64,000 nt of DNA from Peptoniphilus asaccharolyticus DSM 20463 (GCF_900176115.1 NZ_FWWR01000011.1:62001-126000); one strand, 5' to 3'; shown: positions 6,816-14,330, counted from the first letter of the stretch. Notes: generated by a model from the letters alone, not told the origin. Made by a program: numbers and translations.

Positions 6816-7631
6816 ATGTTAGTTTTGGATGGATATGAACCACCTGAGATAGAGGTAATTTATAAAGATGGTAGAAAGTATTTAAAAACATTTTTATTTG
6901 ATGAATATCGTGAGTTGCCATGTATGACAGAAGAGGAAGAGAGAGAATGGGAAGATGAACAGAGAAGAGCTAAACATTATGAAGAACATAAAGAGATAGA
7001 AAAGTTAAAGCTTAATTCTATGATTGATGATAAGTTTAAAGAAAATAGGTTTGAAAAGTTTGAGATTACTAAAGAAAATGAATATTTTTATAACTTAACT
7101 ATGGCCTATGCAAAAAATTATAATAAGGTGTTAAAAGATAATACGGGGCTTATATTGTATGGGCCACCAGGGGTTGGTAAAAGCTTTATGAGTTTTTGTA
7201 TAGCTAATTACTTGCTTGATAATGGTATGTCTGTAATAGCCATGACTAGTAATGCCCTTATTGCAAAGATTAAAGAGGTATCGGGTTTTGGTAGTTCAGA
7301 AGAGAGCAAATTTATAAAGAATATACAAAAGGCTAAGTTATTGATCATTGATGATTTAGGGGGAGAGCATAACAGCGAGTGGGCTAAGTCTAAATTGTAT
7401 GAAATTATAGATGCCAGGTATAGGAGTGGTAGGCCTTTGATTATAACCACTAATTTAAACTTGAAACAGTTGAAAGATCATTTAACCGGTAAGGATGGTA
7501 TGGATAGGTCGGTTAGTAGAATCAAAGAAATGTGTAAGGCATTAGAAGTAAATATAAGACCTATACGAGAGAAAAAGGCAAACTATAGGCAACAAAGTTT
7601 TGATGATGTGATTGGTAAAAATGCTAACTAA
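6816..7631 (+). CDS. DnaC-like AAA+ helicase loader
   Basis: An AAA+ ATPase of 271 residues. Walker A GPPGVGKS lies near residue 118, Walker B LLIIDDLGGE near 175, and the sensor region is IITTNLNL. An N-terminal charged segment (1-95) probably contacts the helicase or the initiator. Proteins of this type load the host replicative helicase at phage origins. Its place directly after the two initiator-like genes supports theta replication from an element-encoded origin using host DnaB and polymerase. Confidence 0.9.
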   Translation: MLVLDGYEPPEIEVIYKDGRKYLKTFLFDEYRELPCMTEEEEREWEDEQRRAKHYEEHKEIEKLKLNSMIDDKFKENRFEKFEITKENEYFYNLTMAYAKNYNKVLKDNTGLILYGPPGVGKSFMSFCIANYLLDNGMSVIAMTSNALIAKIKEVSGFGSSEESKFIKNIQKAKLLIIDDLGGEHNSEWAKSKLYEIIDARYRSGRPLIITTNLNLKQLKDHLTGKDGMDRSVSRIKEMCKALEVNIRPIREKKANYRQQSFDDVIGKNAN

Positions 7632-7673
7632 TGCTAACTATTTTTAAAGTAAAGTAAAGTGAGGAAAAATAAA

Positions 7674-7754
7674 ATGAGTGTAGAGTATGTATATTTATGG
7701 ATGTTGATATTAATATTAGTTTTATATAGAGTTGCAAGTATAGAAGAAAGGTGA
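7674..7754 (+). CDS. 26-residue single-span membrane peptide
   Basis: ATG 7674 with GTGAGG upstream encodes MSVEYVYLWM followed by a hydrophobic run of Leu/Ile/Val and a charged end (SIEER). It fits one transmembrane helix. It lies between the helicase loader and the next gene with operon-like spacing. Small phage membrane peptides can be holin-like or membrane anchors; nothing decides this. Confidence 0.5.
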   Translation: MSVEYVYLWMLILILVLYRVASIEER

Positions 7755-7766
7755 GGGGTAGAGGTT

Positions 7767-8087
7767 ATGGACGTTATAAAACAAGAAAAAAAGGAAGAAT
7801 TTGAAAAACTATTTAATGAATCAATAGATAAAGAGGCAAAGAGAGTAACGGACTTAATGCGTCTTTATAGTGAGTATAAATTAACAGGGGAACAATATGC
7901 GGAGTTTATCGAATATATAGAGGAAAAACTAAATTTATCAAGTTGTGATTATGTGCTTTTAAATGAGCTTTTAGAAAGATATAAAAATTTTATTAAGGCA
8001 GAAAGTGAGATATACAATCAAGGCTACACAATGGATGATATTTTATTTGATGGAATGAAATATTATAAGGAATATTACCAGGTTTAA
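7767..8087 (+). CDS. Uncharacterised helical protein of the element
   Basis: It has 106 residues, mainly charged and predicted helical, with Tyr-rich ends and no recognised motif. The start ATG has GAGGGGTAGAGG upstream. It is the last gene before a terminator, so it closes the early/replication operon. The function is unknown. Confidence 0.6.
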   Translation: MDVIKQEKKEEFEKLFNESIDKEAKRVTDLMRLYSEYKLTGEQYAEFIEYIEEKLNLSSCDYVLLNELLERYKNFIKAESEIYNQGYTMDDILFDGMKYYKEYYQV

Positions 8088-8122
8088 TTTAAATAGAACC
8101 TGAAAAAACCTGAAACAAAAAT

Positions 8123-8167
8123 AAAAAAAGGCCTTACATTATACTTGCGTATCTTGTAGGCCTTTTT
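8123..8167 (+). terminator. Terminator closing the replication operon
   Basis: An A-rich tract followed by GGCCTTAC pairs with GTAGGCC and a T run at 8163-8167. It separates the early operon from the capsid operon, so the latter needs its own promoter. Confidence 0.7.
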
Positions 8168-8274
8168 AAAAATTAACTAAAATTTGACAAAAAACAACTT
8201 ATTCTTTTTTTGTAGAATGTTTTTCAGGAAAGAAAATTAGAAGATTGAAAAAATATAAAGTTGTATATGATTTA

Positions 8275-8360
8275 CACTCATTGTATATAGTGAGTTCATT
8301 TACATATACTATATATAGTGCATATATGTAGGTAAATTGAATATATACACTATATATAGT
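8275..8360 (+). promoter_or_regulatory. Cluster of AT-rich palindromes upstream of the capsid operon
   Basis: ACTATATATAGT occurs at 8308-8319 and again at 8349-8360, with centres 41 bp apart (about four helical turns). A looser dyad CACT...AGTG lies at 8275-8292. No convincing sigma-A promoter precedes the scaffold gene; TTGACA at 8184 lacks a well-placed -10. These palindromes are good candidates for binding sites of an element regulator controlling the capsid genes. Confidence 0.5.
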
Positions 8361-8417
8361 ATAATTATAACATACATAATAAGTTATGGAACTACTTTTT
8401 GAAAGGAGATTTTAAAA

Positions 8418-8903
8418 ATGGAAGATATAAAAGACACTCAAATTGAAGAGGTAGACACTCAAATTGAAGAGGTAGAAACTCAAGTTATTGATGATAAAAA
8501 AGATGAAAATATTAATAATGTAGAGGATAAAAAGAAAGAAGAAAAGCTATTTACTCAAGATGAAGTAAATAGGATTGTACAAGACAGAGTACAAAGAGAA
8601 AAAGATAAAAACAATACTCTATCTGATAACTTATCTGATAGAGAGTTAAATTTAATAAAAAGGGAATTAAAAAGCGACTGTAGGGAATCACTCAGTGAAA
8701 AAGGTTTACCTAGTGAGTATATAGAATTATTTAACGGTTCAACAAAAGATGAACTAAATAATTTTATATATCTCATATCAAAGGTGCATGATTCTATTGT
8801 GGATAAGCTAAAAAAAGGATCTGATAATAGATTTAATGCACATACTCCGCCGGATAGTAAATCACCAAGATTTGATCCTATAGCGGCCGCTTTTCGCCGA
8901 TAA
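8418..8903 (+). CDS. Capsid assembly scaffolding protein
   Basis: A protein of 161 residues, highly charged, with an N-terminal acidic repeat (TQIEEVDTQIEEVETQ), a predicted coiled coil (EEKLFTQDEVNRIVQDRVQREKDK), then a compact helical part. This layout, and the position directly before a major capsid gene, match phage scaffolds of the DUF4355/minor-structural type. The scaffold would direct shell assembly and then leave. Ribosome site GAAAGGAG. The 21-bp tandem repeat at its start encodes the repeated QIEEV segments. Confidence 0.8.
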   Translation: MEDIKDTQIEEVDTQIEEVETQVIDDKKDENINNVEDKKKEEKLFTQDEVNRIVQDRVQREKDKNNTLSDNLSDRELNLIKRELKSDCRESLSEKGLPSEYIELFNGSTKDELNNFIYLISKVHDSIVDKLKKGSDNRFNAHTPPDSKSPRFDPIAAAFRR

Positions 8904-8923
8904 ATAGGAGATGAATAAATAAA

Positions 8924-9766
8924 ATGAGTATAGATTTAGCTACTAAGTATTCGCCTTATGTAGATGAACAGTTTTCAAAAGAGAGCAAATTATCTTTAAT
9001 GACTAATAAGGATTTTGATTTTGACGGGGCAAAAACTGTAAAAGTGTATAAAATAAATACTTCTGAAATGAATGATTACGATAGGAATGGTAAAGGGACT
9101 TTTACCAATTCTAGATATGGCAACATAGCAAATTTAGGGGGAGCTACTGAAGAATTTACTCTCAGAAAGGATAGGTCCTTTACATTTGCTATAGATAAGA
9201 TGGATAATAACGAAACTTTAAAAACTTTAGCGGGTGCTTCTGCTCTTGCAAGACAAGATAGGGAAGTTGTTATACCTGAGGTTGATGCTTACGTTATTAA
9301 TGAGATGGTCAATAATGCCGGTATAAAAACAGATTCTCCGGTAAAGCTTACTAAAGAGAATATTTACGAGGAAATATTAAAGGCCAATACTGAACTTGAT
9401 AATTTTAATGTATTTGATACAGATAGGTTTTTACTTGTTACTCCGGACATTTTTCTTTTATTAAAGCAAAATAAAGATTTTATGTTGTCAACCGATATAG
9501 CCCAAGAAATGAAGATTAAGGGAGTAATAGCTATGGTTGATGGGCTTACTGTTATTAAGGTGCCTAAGGCAAGGGTCCCCAAAGGGTTTGGGTTTTTATT
9601 AGGGCATCCTTGTGCTACTGTAGCGCCTGTAAAATTACATGATTACAGAGTACACCAAGACCCGCCTGGTATTAGCGGTGAGCTTGTAGAGGGCCGTATT
9701 GTTTATGATGCCTTTATTTTAGAAAATAAAAATCAAGCTTTGTATTATCATAAAGATAGCCTATAA
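8924..9766 (+). CDS. Phage major capsid protein
   Basis: The 280-residue product fits HK97-fold major capsid proteins of Clostridium/Lactobacillus-type phages that follow a DUF4355 scaffold. Features include the N-terminal SIDLATKYSPYVDEQFSKES, a central GATEEFTLRKDRSFTFAIDKMDNNETL, and a C-terminal domain ending in an outward strand. It begins 20 bp after the scaffold. No prohead protease, portal or terminase accompanies it. It would form the element's own shell, perhaps of altered size, to be joined with helper-phage portal and tail (inference). Confidence 0.85.
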   Translation: MSIDLATKYSPYVDEQFSKESKLSLMTNKDFDFDGAKTVKVYKINTSEMNDYDRNGKGTFTNSRYGNIANLGGATEEFTLRKDRSFTFAIDKMDNNETLKTLAGASALARQDREVVIPEVDAYVINEMVNNAGIKTDSPVKLTKENIYEEILKANTELDNFNVFDTDRFLLVTPDIFLLLKQNKDFMLSTDIAQEMKIKGVIAMVDGLTVIKVPKARVPKGFGFLLGHPCATVAPVKLHDYRVHQDPPGISGELVEGRIVYDAFILENKNQALYYHKDSL

Positions 9767-9831
9767 ATATATTTACTAAATATACAAGCTTTGAATAAAC
9801 ACGTTTAAAAACTTTCGAATTAAAAACTTCT

Positions 9832-9856
9832 AAGCACCCGTAAGTTTCGGGTGCTT
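9832..9856 (+). terminator. Hairpin terminator after the capsid gene
   Basis: AAGCACCCG and CGGGTGCTT form a perfect 9-bp stem with a 7-nt loop. The downstream T run is short, so some read-through into the regulators is possible. Confidence 0.65.
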
Positions 9857-9879
9857 TACATATACTAAGAGGTGATTTT

Positions 9880-10146
9880 ATGGATAGAGATAAATTAAAT
9901 TTAATTCGTGAATATGCAAGAGTATGCAATAAATATGATATGGGACTGATTGATATGTTTAGTATATTATACGATCTAGAATTATTTATAAGTAATATAC
10001 CTAATATCAGGACAAGAATTATATTTATGAAAAGATATATTGACGACTGGACCTTTAAGGAGATAGGGCAATTACTAGACGGTATGCGTGAAAGTGCTAT
10101 AAGAAAGATACATGATACATATTTAAATAGTATTGAATTGGTATAG
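9880..10146 (+). CDS. Small sigma region 4-like regulator (ArpU/RinA type)
   Basis: The protein has 88 residues. The second half (TRIIFMKRYIDDWTFKEIGQLLDGMRESAIRKIHD) has the helix-turn-helix layout of sigma region 4, like the ArpU/RinA/DUF1492 late activators of Gram-positive phages. ATG 9880 follows AAGAGGTGA. It sits 3 bp before a sigma factor gene, so the two are probably co-translated. A role in switching on packaging or capsid genes, of the element or of a helper, is inferred. Confidence 0.65.
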   Translation: MDRDKLNLIREYARVCNKYDMGLIDMFSILYDLELFISNIPNIRTRIIFMKRYIDDWTFKEIGQLLDGMRESAIRKIHDTYLNSIELV

Positions 10147-10149
10147 GCC

Positions 10150-10914
10150 ATGGATAGTAACAATAGATTATTATTTAAGGAATATCAAAAGGATAAGGGT
10201 AATATAAATTTAAGAAATCAAATAGTAATAGAAAATATGGCTTTAGTTCCTTATAGCATAAAGAAAAATAGGTCTTATGTTGATGGTATACATGACTATG
10301 AAGAGTTACTTCAAGAGGGATATTATAAATTAATAAAGGCCGTAGAAACATTTGATCCAGATCTCGGCTTTAAATTCTCAACGTATGCTATAAAGTATCT
10401 TTTATCTATATCAAGGGATAGGCAGGAGTATAACAAGGATATTTCACTTGATACACCTATTAGTACCAATGATGAGAGTTTAACGGTTGAAGAGACTGTA
10501 AAAGATGATTCTATTAATATTGAAAGTGATGTACTTGATAGGGAATTTTATAAAAACGTACGTTTACAACTTAATTTCAACTTGAGTTCTAAAGAAATTA
10601 ATATAATTAGGTTATTGTATGGTATTGGTACAGATAGAAAGAGTTTAAATGATATAGCGACCTTAATTAATGTATCTAAGGGGGAAGTATCAAGAATACA
10701 AAAAAAGGCTCTTAATAAGCTTAGAAAGTATAATTATTTTAAGGACCTTTACAGAGAGAGGAACATAAGCTATATAAGTGGTATTAGGTATGACAGAGAG
10801 AAAACAAGTAAAACTTATAGGATAAGCAGGCCTACAGAGGATAAGGCTATTGACCTTGTGGGGCTTGAGAATAACATAATTAATGATATGTATCATGGTT
10901 TTGAATCGTACTAA
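10150..10914 (+). CDS. Sigma-70 family RNA polymerase sigma factor of the element
   Basis: It has 254 residues. Region 2 is clear at about 20-100 (NMALVPYSIKKNRSYVDGIHDYEELLQEGYYKLIKAVE split over its helices). A region 3.2-like finger (SLDTPISTNDESLTVEE) lies near 115, and region 4 at about 155-200 (SSKEINIIRLLYGI ... DIATLINVSKGEVSRIQKKAL). A 55-residue C-terminal tail follows. Region 1 is missing. It would redirect host polymerase to element promoters. Its last codons and stop lie in the right-end arm repeat (10904-10924). Confidence 0.88.
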   Translation: MDSNNRLLFKEYQKDKGNINLRNQIVIENMALVPYSIKKNRSYVDGIHDYEELLQEGYYKLIKAVETFDPDLGFKFSTYAIKYLLSISRDRQEYNKDISLDTPISTNDESLTVEETVKDDSINIESDVLDREFYKNVRLQLNFNLSSKEINIIRLLYGIGTDRKSLNDIATLINVSKGEVSRIQKKALNKLRKYNYFKDLYRERNISYISGIRYDREKTSKTYRISRPTEDKAIDLVGLENNIINDMYHGFESY

Positions 10915-10924
10915 AATCGTACCA
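10904..10924 (+). repeat. Pair of AATCGTACYA repeats, right-end integrase arm sites
   Basis: AATCGTACTA (10904-10913) and AATCGTACCA (10915-10924) are spaced 11 bp, the same motif and orientation as at 1747-1767. They overlap the sigma factor stop codon. They lie about 100 bp inside attR. Confidence 0.6.
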
Positions 10925-11025
10925 ATAATTATAGAATAGAGTAGAATAAGAGATATTTTATAATTATGTGTAAAATAGAATGGCATAAAATAAGCATTAT
11001 AACAGAAGAAAAAGCACTATTTGAT

Positions 11026-11072
11026 TTGGTAATGTAGAGGTCACGGGTTCGAATCCCGTCGTTAGCTCCATA
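11026..11072 (+). repeat. attR core: displaced 3' end of tRNA-Thr
   Basis: This is a 47-bp copy of 1678-1724 with one difference (G at 11051). It contains only the 3' part of the tRNA, so it is not a tRNA gene. The native tRNA terminator follows directly, which marks this copy as the original host sequence. Confidence 0.9.
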
Positions 11073-11104
11073 AACCCAACAGGTTTTTGTTTGTTGGGTT
11101 TTTT
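11073..11104 (+). terminator. Original tRNA-Thr terminator
   Basis: AACCCAAC (11073-11080) pairs with GTTGGGTT (11093-11100), followed by T4. It directly follows attR and shows where the tRNA transcript ended before integration. Confidence 0.75.
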
Positions 11105-11125
11105 ATATGTGAATAATTGCAACAA

Positions 11126-11155
11126 AAAAGATAGAGCATGTAAACTCTATCTTTT
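11126..11155. terminator. Terminator of bioY
   Basis: AAAAGATAGAG and CTCTATCTTTT are an exact 11-bp stem with an 8-nt loop, directly after the leftward bioY gene. T runs occur on both strands. Confidence 0.8.
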
Positions 11156-11158
11156 CTC

Positions 11159-11701
11159 TTATTTGTATTGTATAGCATTTTTAATTTTTGGTGCTATTGC
11201 AGTTGCAACTACCATCTTCAATAAATCGCCAGGGATGAATGGGATTAGTCCTAGTTGTAAAAGAGCGGTAATTGTTCCAGGAGCTTTAGACATGCCGGCC
11301 AATATGTAGTACATATAAGGGATTCCTATCAAGTAAAATATGATTTCGCCAATAATTGTTGCAAGGAATATTTTTTTATAATCTCTTGAGTCTCCAACGA
11401 ATTTAGCTATAACATAAGCTCCGATTATAAAGCCTATTAAGAAACCAAAAGATGGTTTAAAAATTGTTTGAATTCCACCTGTAAATTGAGCGAATACAGG
11501 AAGACCTGCTAAACCGATTAATACATATATAAGCACACTAAGAGCAGCGTCTTTAGCTGGTAATAATAGTGCAGCCATAATTACAAAAAAGTTTTGAAAA
11601 CTAATTGGCACTGGGCCTATTGGAACTGAAATAAAAGCTCCAACGCAAATAAGTGCGGTGAATAAAGCAATTCTCACCATACGAGTTGTACTTTTAGTCA
11701 T
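11159..11701 (-). CDS. bioY: Biotin transporter substrate-binding subunit BioY
   Basis: A 180-residue membrane protein with about six hydrophobic segments. Diagnostic BioY patterns include the N-terminal ALFTALICVGAFISVPIGPV, then ISFQNFFVIMAALLLP, and FGFLIGFIIGAYV. It is the S component of an ECF-type vitamin transporter that captures biotin; no energizing module is adjacent. A minus-strand promoter overlaps an inverted repeat that resembles BirA half-sites, so biotin control is plausible. Confidence 0.93.
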   Translation of the reverse strand: MTKSTTRMVRIALFTALICVGAFISVPIGPVPISFQNFFVIMAALLLPAKDAALSVLIYVLIGLAGLPVFAQFTGGIQTIFKPSFGFLIGFIIGAYVIAKFVGDSRDYKKIFLATIIGEIIFYLIGIPYMYYILAGMSKAPGTITALLQLGLIPFIPGDLLKMVVATAIAPKIKNAIQYK

Positions 11702-11728
11702 AATTGACCTCCTTTAATAACTACATAT

Positions 11729-11778
11729 ATTTTAGAACAGGTTAACATAAAAGTCAAATTAAATTTAATTGTAAACCT
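11729..11778 (-). promoter_or_regulatory. bioY promoter with overlapping inverted repeat
   Basis: On the minus strand TTGACT (11757-11752), 17 bp, TAAAAT (11734-11729). Half-sites AGGTTAACAT (11739-11748) and ATTGTAAACCT (11768-11778) form an imperfect 40-bp dyad covering the -35 and the spacer. Bases and span resemble a BirA operator, but the half-sites are in the reverse order to the E. coli one, so the assignment is tentative. Confidence 0.5.
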
Positions 11779-11897
11779 AAAAATAATAAAATAACAAAAT
11801 TTATTGAAAATGACAAATTTAATAGATATACTTAATAAGATTGTAATTTTAGGGTAAAAAGAATAAGTCATAAAATATACTAAAGTTAGGAGAAACA

Positions 11898-12689
11898 ATG
11901 TTATTAGTAATTGATGTCGGAAATACTTCTATAGTTTACGGCGTATATCAAGACAAGGAATTAATACAAAATTTTAGAATAGCAACTGTAAAGACAAGGT
12001 CATCAGATGAATATGGAATGATATTTCAAAATACTTTATCTCACGCAGGAATAGAGTTAAATGAAATAGAAAATGTAATCATATCTTCGGTTGTGCCAAA
12101 TCTTATGCACACTTTACCATCAATGATTATAAAATATTTTGGTAAGATGCCAATTATAGTAAATACTGAATTGAACTATGATTTAAAGGTTGAATATGAT
12201 AATCCTAGTGCAGTAGGTGCTGATAGGATTGTAAACGCCGTAGCGGCTCTTGAGGTGTACGGAGGGCCTTGTATTATTATAGACATAGGCACTGCTATGA
12301 CTTTTTGTGTTGTAGATGAAGAGAGGATTTATAGAGGGGGACTTATTTTCCCTGGAATAGGGATTTCAGCGGAAGCTCTTTTCGAGAGAACTTCAAAACT
12401 TCCAAGAATAGAAATTAAAAGAACTGAAAAAGTAGTTCAAACAAATACTGTGGCGTCTATGCAGTCTGGTTTATACCATGGATATAATGTTTTGATAGAT
12501 GGAATAATAGAGAAGATAATGCTTGAAATGGGATTTGACGAAGAAAAAACTAAGATAATTTCCACAGGAGGATTTTCAACTTTGTTAACGCATGAGTCCA
12601 AGTATGACATAATCATAGACAAGTATCTAACTTTGGATGGACTTAGAATTATATATGATATGAATAGGGATAAAATTCTTGGAAACTAA
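11898..12689 (+). CDS. coaX: Type III pantothenate kinase
   Basis: This protein has 263 residues. It phosphorylates pantothenate, the first step of coenzyme A synthesis. The N-terminal phosphate loop DVGNTSIVYGVY and the central DIGTAMTFCVVD plus GGLIFPGIGIS are characteristic of CoaX. AGGAGA precedes ATG. It overlaps the following dus gene by 11 bp, a common Firmicute pairing. Confidence 0.95.
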   Translation: MLLVIDVGNTSIVYGVYQDKELIQNFRIATVKTRSSDEYGMIFQNTLSHAGIELNEIENVIISSVVPNLMHTLPSMIIKYFGKMPIIVNTELNYDLKVEYDNPSAVGADRIVNAVAALEVYGGPCIIIDIGTAMTFCVVDEERIYRGGLIFPGIGISAEALFERTSKLPRIEIKRTEKVVQTNTVASMQSGLYHGYNVLIDGIIEKIMLEMGFDEEKTKIISTGGFSTLLTHESKYDIIIDKYLTLDGLRIIYDMNRDKILGN

Positions 12690-13620
12690 TGTATTAGCAA
12701 CACTTTCTCCGTTAGCGGGATATACAGATATAGCTTTTAGAGAAATTTGCTCAAAGATGGGTGCTAGTGAAGTTGTAACTGAAATGGTGTCTTGCAAGGG
12801 AATAGTGTATGAAGATAGAAAGACGAATGATTTATTGTTGATTTCTCCAAATGAAAAAAATGTTGTAGTGCAACTTTTTGGCGAAGATCCATATTATATG
12901 GCTAAGGCGGCGGAAATTGTCTCTAAAATGAATTTTGTTGGAATAGACATAAACATGGGTTGTCCAGCGCCTAAGATTGTAAAAAATAATTCGGGATCTG
13001 CATTGTTAGACCAACCGGATTTAGTCTATAAAATAACTAAAGAAGTTGTTGGAGCGACGGATTTACCTGTCAGTGTGAAGATTAGAAAAGGTATTAGAGA
13101 TAATAGTTCTATTGAAGCGGCAAAGGCAATAGAAGCTGCTGGAGCAAGTAGGATAACTGTGCATGGAAGAACTCGAGAAGAATACTATACAGGTTTTTCA
13201 GATTGGGATTATATAGCAGAAGTGGCAAAACTTTTAGACATACCTGTGTTTGGAAATGGAGATATAGATTCTTATGATACAGCTTTTAAGAGGATAAATG
13301 ATTGTAATTTAAAGGGAATATCCATAGGAAGAGCTGCAATTGGAAATCCGTTTATTTTTGAAGAGATATCGAAGAAATCCAAAGGTGAAGATTATTTTGA
13401 ACCGAGCTTTGCGGACAGAATTGAAAAGGCAAGAGAGCATTTAAAACTTGCTGTTGAATATAAAAATGAGAGATTAGGTATACTTGAAATGCGAAAGCAA
13501 TTCGTTGGATATTTTAAAGGTATGCCTGGTTCAAAAGAAGCAAGAGATAAAATTAATAGACTTAATTCTTATGAATCGGTTGATGAAGAGTTAATTAGGT
13601 TTAAGGAAAAGTTTATATAA
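12679..13620 (+). CDS. dus: tRNA-dihydrouridine synthase (DusB-like)
   Basis: This 313-residue protein is an FMN-dependent TIM barrel. It reduces uridine to dihydrouridine in tRNA. Motifs: SPLAGYTD near the start, GIDINMGCPAPKIVKNNSGSALL with the catalytic Cys, VSVKIRKGI, ITVHGRTREEYYTG and ISIGRAAIGNP. The TTG start at 12679 has AGGGA upstream inside coaX. It is translationally coupled to coaX. Confidence 0.93.
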   Translation: METNVLATLSPLAGYTDIAFREICSKMGASEVVTEMVSCKGIVYEDRKTNDLLLISPNEKNVVVQLFGEDPYYMAKAAEIVSKMNFVGIDINMGCPAPKIVKNNSGSALLDQPDLVYKITKEVVGATDLPVSVKIRKGIRDNSSIEAAKAIEAAGASRITVHGRTREEYYTGFSDWDYIAEVAKLLDIPVFGNGDIDSYDTAFKRINDCNLKGISIGRAAIGNPFIFEEISKKSKGEDYFEPSFADRIEKAREHLKLAVEYKNERLGILEMRKQFVGYFKGMPGSKEARDKINRLNSYESVDEELIRFKEKFI

Positions 13621-13633
13621 AATTAAAATAAAA

Positions 13634-13675
13634 AATCAAGGGCAGAGAAATTTTCTTTGTCCTTTTTTGATTTGG
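13634..13675 (+). terminator. Terminator of coaX-dus
   Basis: AAGGGCAGAGAAA pairs imperfectly with TTTCTTTGTCCTT and is followed by T6. Confidence 0.75.
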
Positions 13676-13679
13676 GTAA

Positions 13680-14100
13680 GTAATATAAATTTTTAAATTC
13701 ATTTTGTTTGAGTGCAGTGTAATTTTAGGACAGATATGCTGTGTGGTTTTAGAATCTTTAAATAAAAATATCATTAATATATTGCAAGATATAAGTTAAA
13801 TTCCATTGTGTTGGGTTGAATACAGAGAGTTATAGAAATATAAAGTTAGTATGTTATATGGTATATTAAACTGAAAAATAAATTTAAAGCACTTCAAAGC
13901 TGACAAGCTTAGTTGATTTTAAAAGAGGTTTTAGGGATTATATTTTTTATAACTCTCCAAGATTAGTGCAGAATGTGTTAAGCAAAAGATTATGAGACAT
14001 GAGTAAAAAAATTTAAAAAAATAAAAAATTTTACTTGCAAAAATATTTAGGAGAGGGTAATATGTCATTACTAAGTTATGAAGTGGAAAAGTAAACGATT
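13680..14100. other. Intergenic region before the T-box
   Basis: AT-rich DNA without a convincing gene. A spaced inverted repeat is present (GAGAGTTATA near 13825 and TATAACTCTC near 13953). A 10-codon frame starts at 14062 (MSLLSYEVEK) behind a strong GGAGAGGG site and ends just before the T-box; it may be a leader or a gene remnant. The promoter for the T-box operon should lie here, but I cannot place it with confidence. Confidence 0.4.
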
Positions 14101-14104
14101 AAAT

Positions 14105-14330
14105 TTCTTTCAGAGAGATACTGGTTGGTGTGAAGTATCAGAAAAACATTGTTGAAAATCACCACTGAGCTGTAATGCTGAATTGAGTAAGTATTATCGG
14201 GAGCTCCCGTTATAGAGCTATTCATTATTGGATCAGAGTGCATCATAAAGATGAAGAAGAGTGGTACCGCGGAGAATTATAGTCTTTCGTCTCTTTTGTT
14301 AAAGGCAATAGAGGCGAGAGGCTTTTTTTA
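14105..14330 (+). promoter_or_regulatory. T-box leader, probably isoleucine-specific
   Basis: The T-box sequence AGAGTGGTACCGCGG (14258-14272) follows a Stem I region that begins AGAGAGATACTGGTTGGTG. The closing helix GATACT (14117-14122) can pair with AGTATT (14190-14195). Just before the 3' strand the specifier position reads ATT (14182-14184), an Ile codon followed by G. A terminator hairpin with T7 lies at 14282-14330. Uncharged tRNA would allow read-through into the transporter, ilvE and dehydrogenase genes. Confidence 0.85.

Larger units (their letters stand above)
1678..11072. mobile_element. 9.35-kb integrated phage satellite-like element in tRNA-Thr
   Basis: The boundaries are the 47-bp direct repeats at 1678-1724 and 11026-11072, giving a unit of 9,348 bp. 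Just inside each end lies the same pair of 11-bp-spaced repeats (AATCGTACYA). Gene order: integrase and repressor leftward; then rightward a Cro-like regulator, small HTH proteins, two replisome-organizer genes, a DnaC-like loader, scaffold, major capsid protein, an ArpU/RinA-like regulator and a sigma factor. No terminase, portal, head-tail, tail or lysis gene is present. The small size, divergent control region and replication module resemble phage-inducible islands; scaffold plus capsid alone is unusual. Confidence 0.85.

Noticed and set aside
8184-8218. Sigma-A promoter TTGACA ... TAGAAT upstream of the scaffold gene
   Set aside because: The spacing of 23 bp is too long and no other -10 box fits.
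9714-10163. 149-residue minus-strand frame opposite the ArpU-like gene
   Set aside because: It overlaps the capsid end, a terminator and a well-supported gene, and has no ribosome site.
11026-11072. Second tRNA-Thr gene
   Set aside because: Only the 3' part is present; the D arm and acceptor 5' strand are missing, so it is attR.
14062-14094. 10-codon leader peptide MSLLSYEVEK before the T-box
   Set aside because: It has a strong ribosome site, but no run of regulatory codons, and the T-box already explains control; left as a possible remnant.
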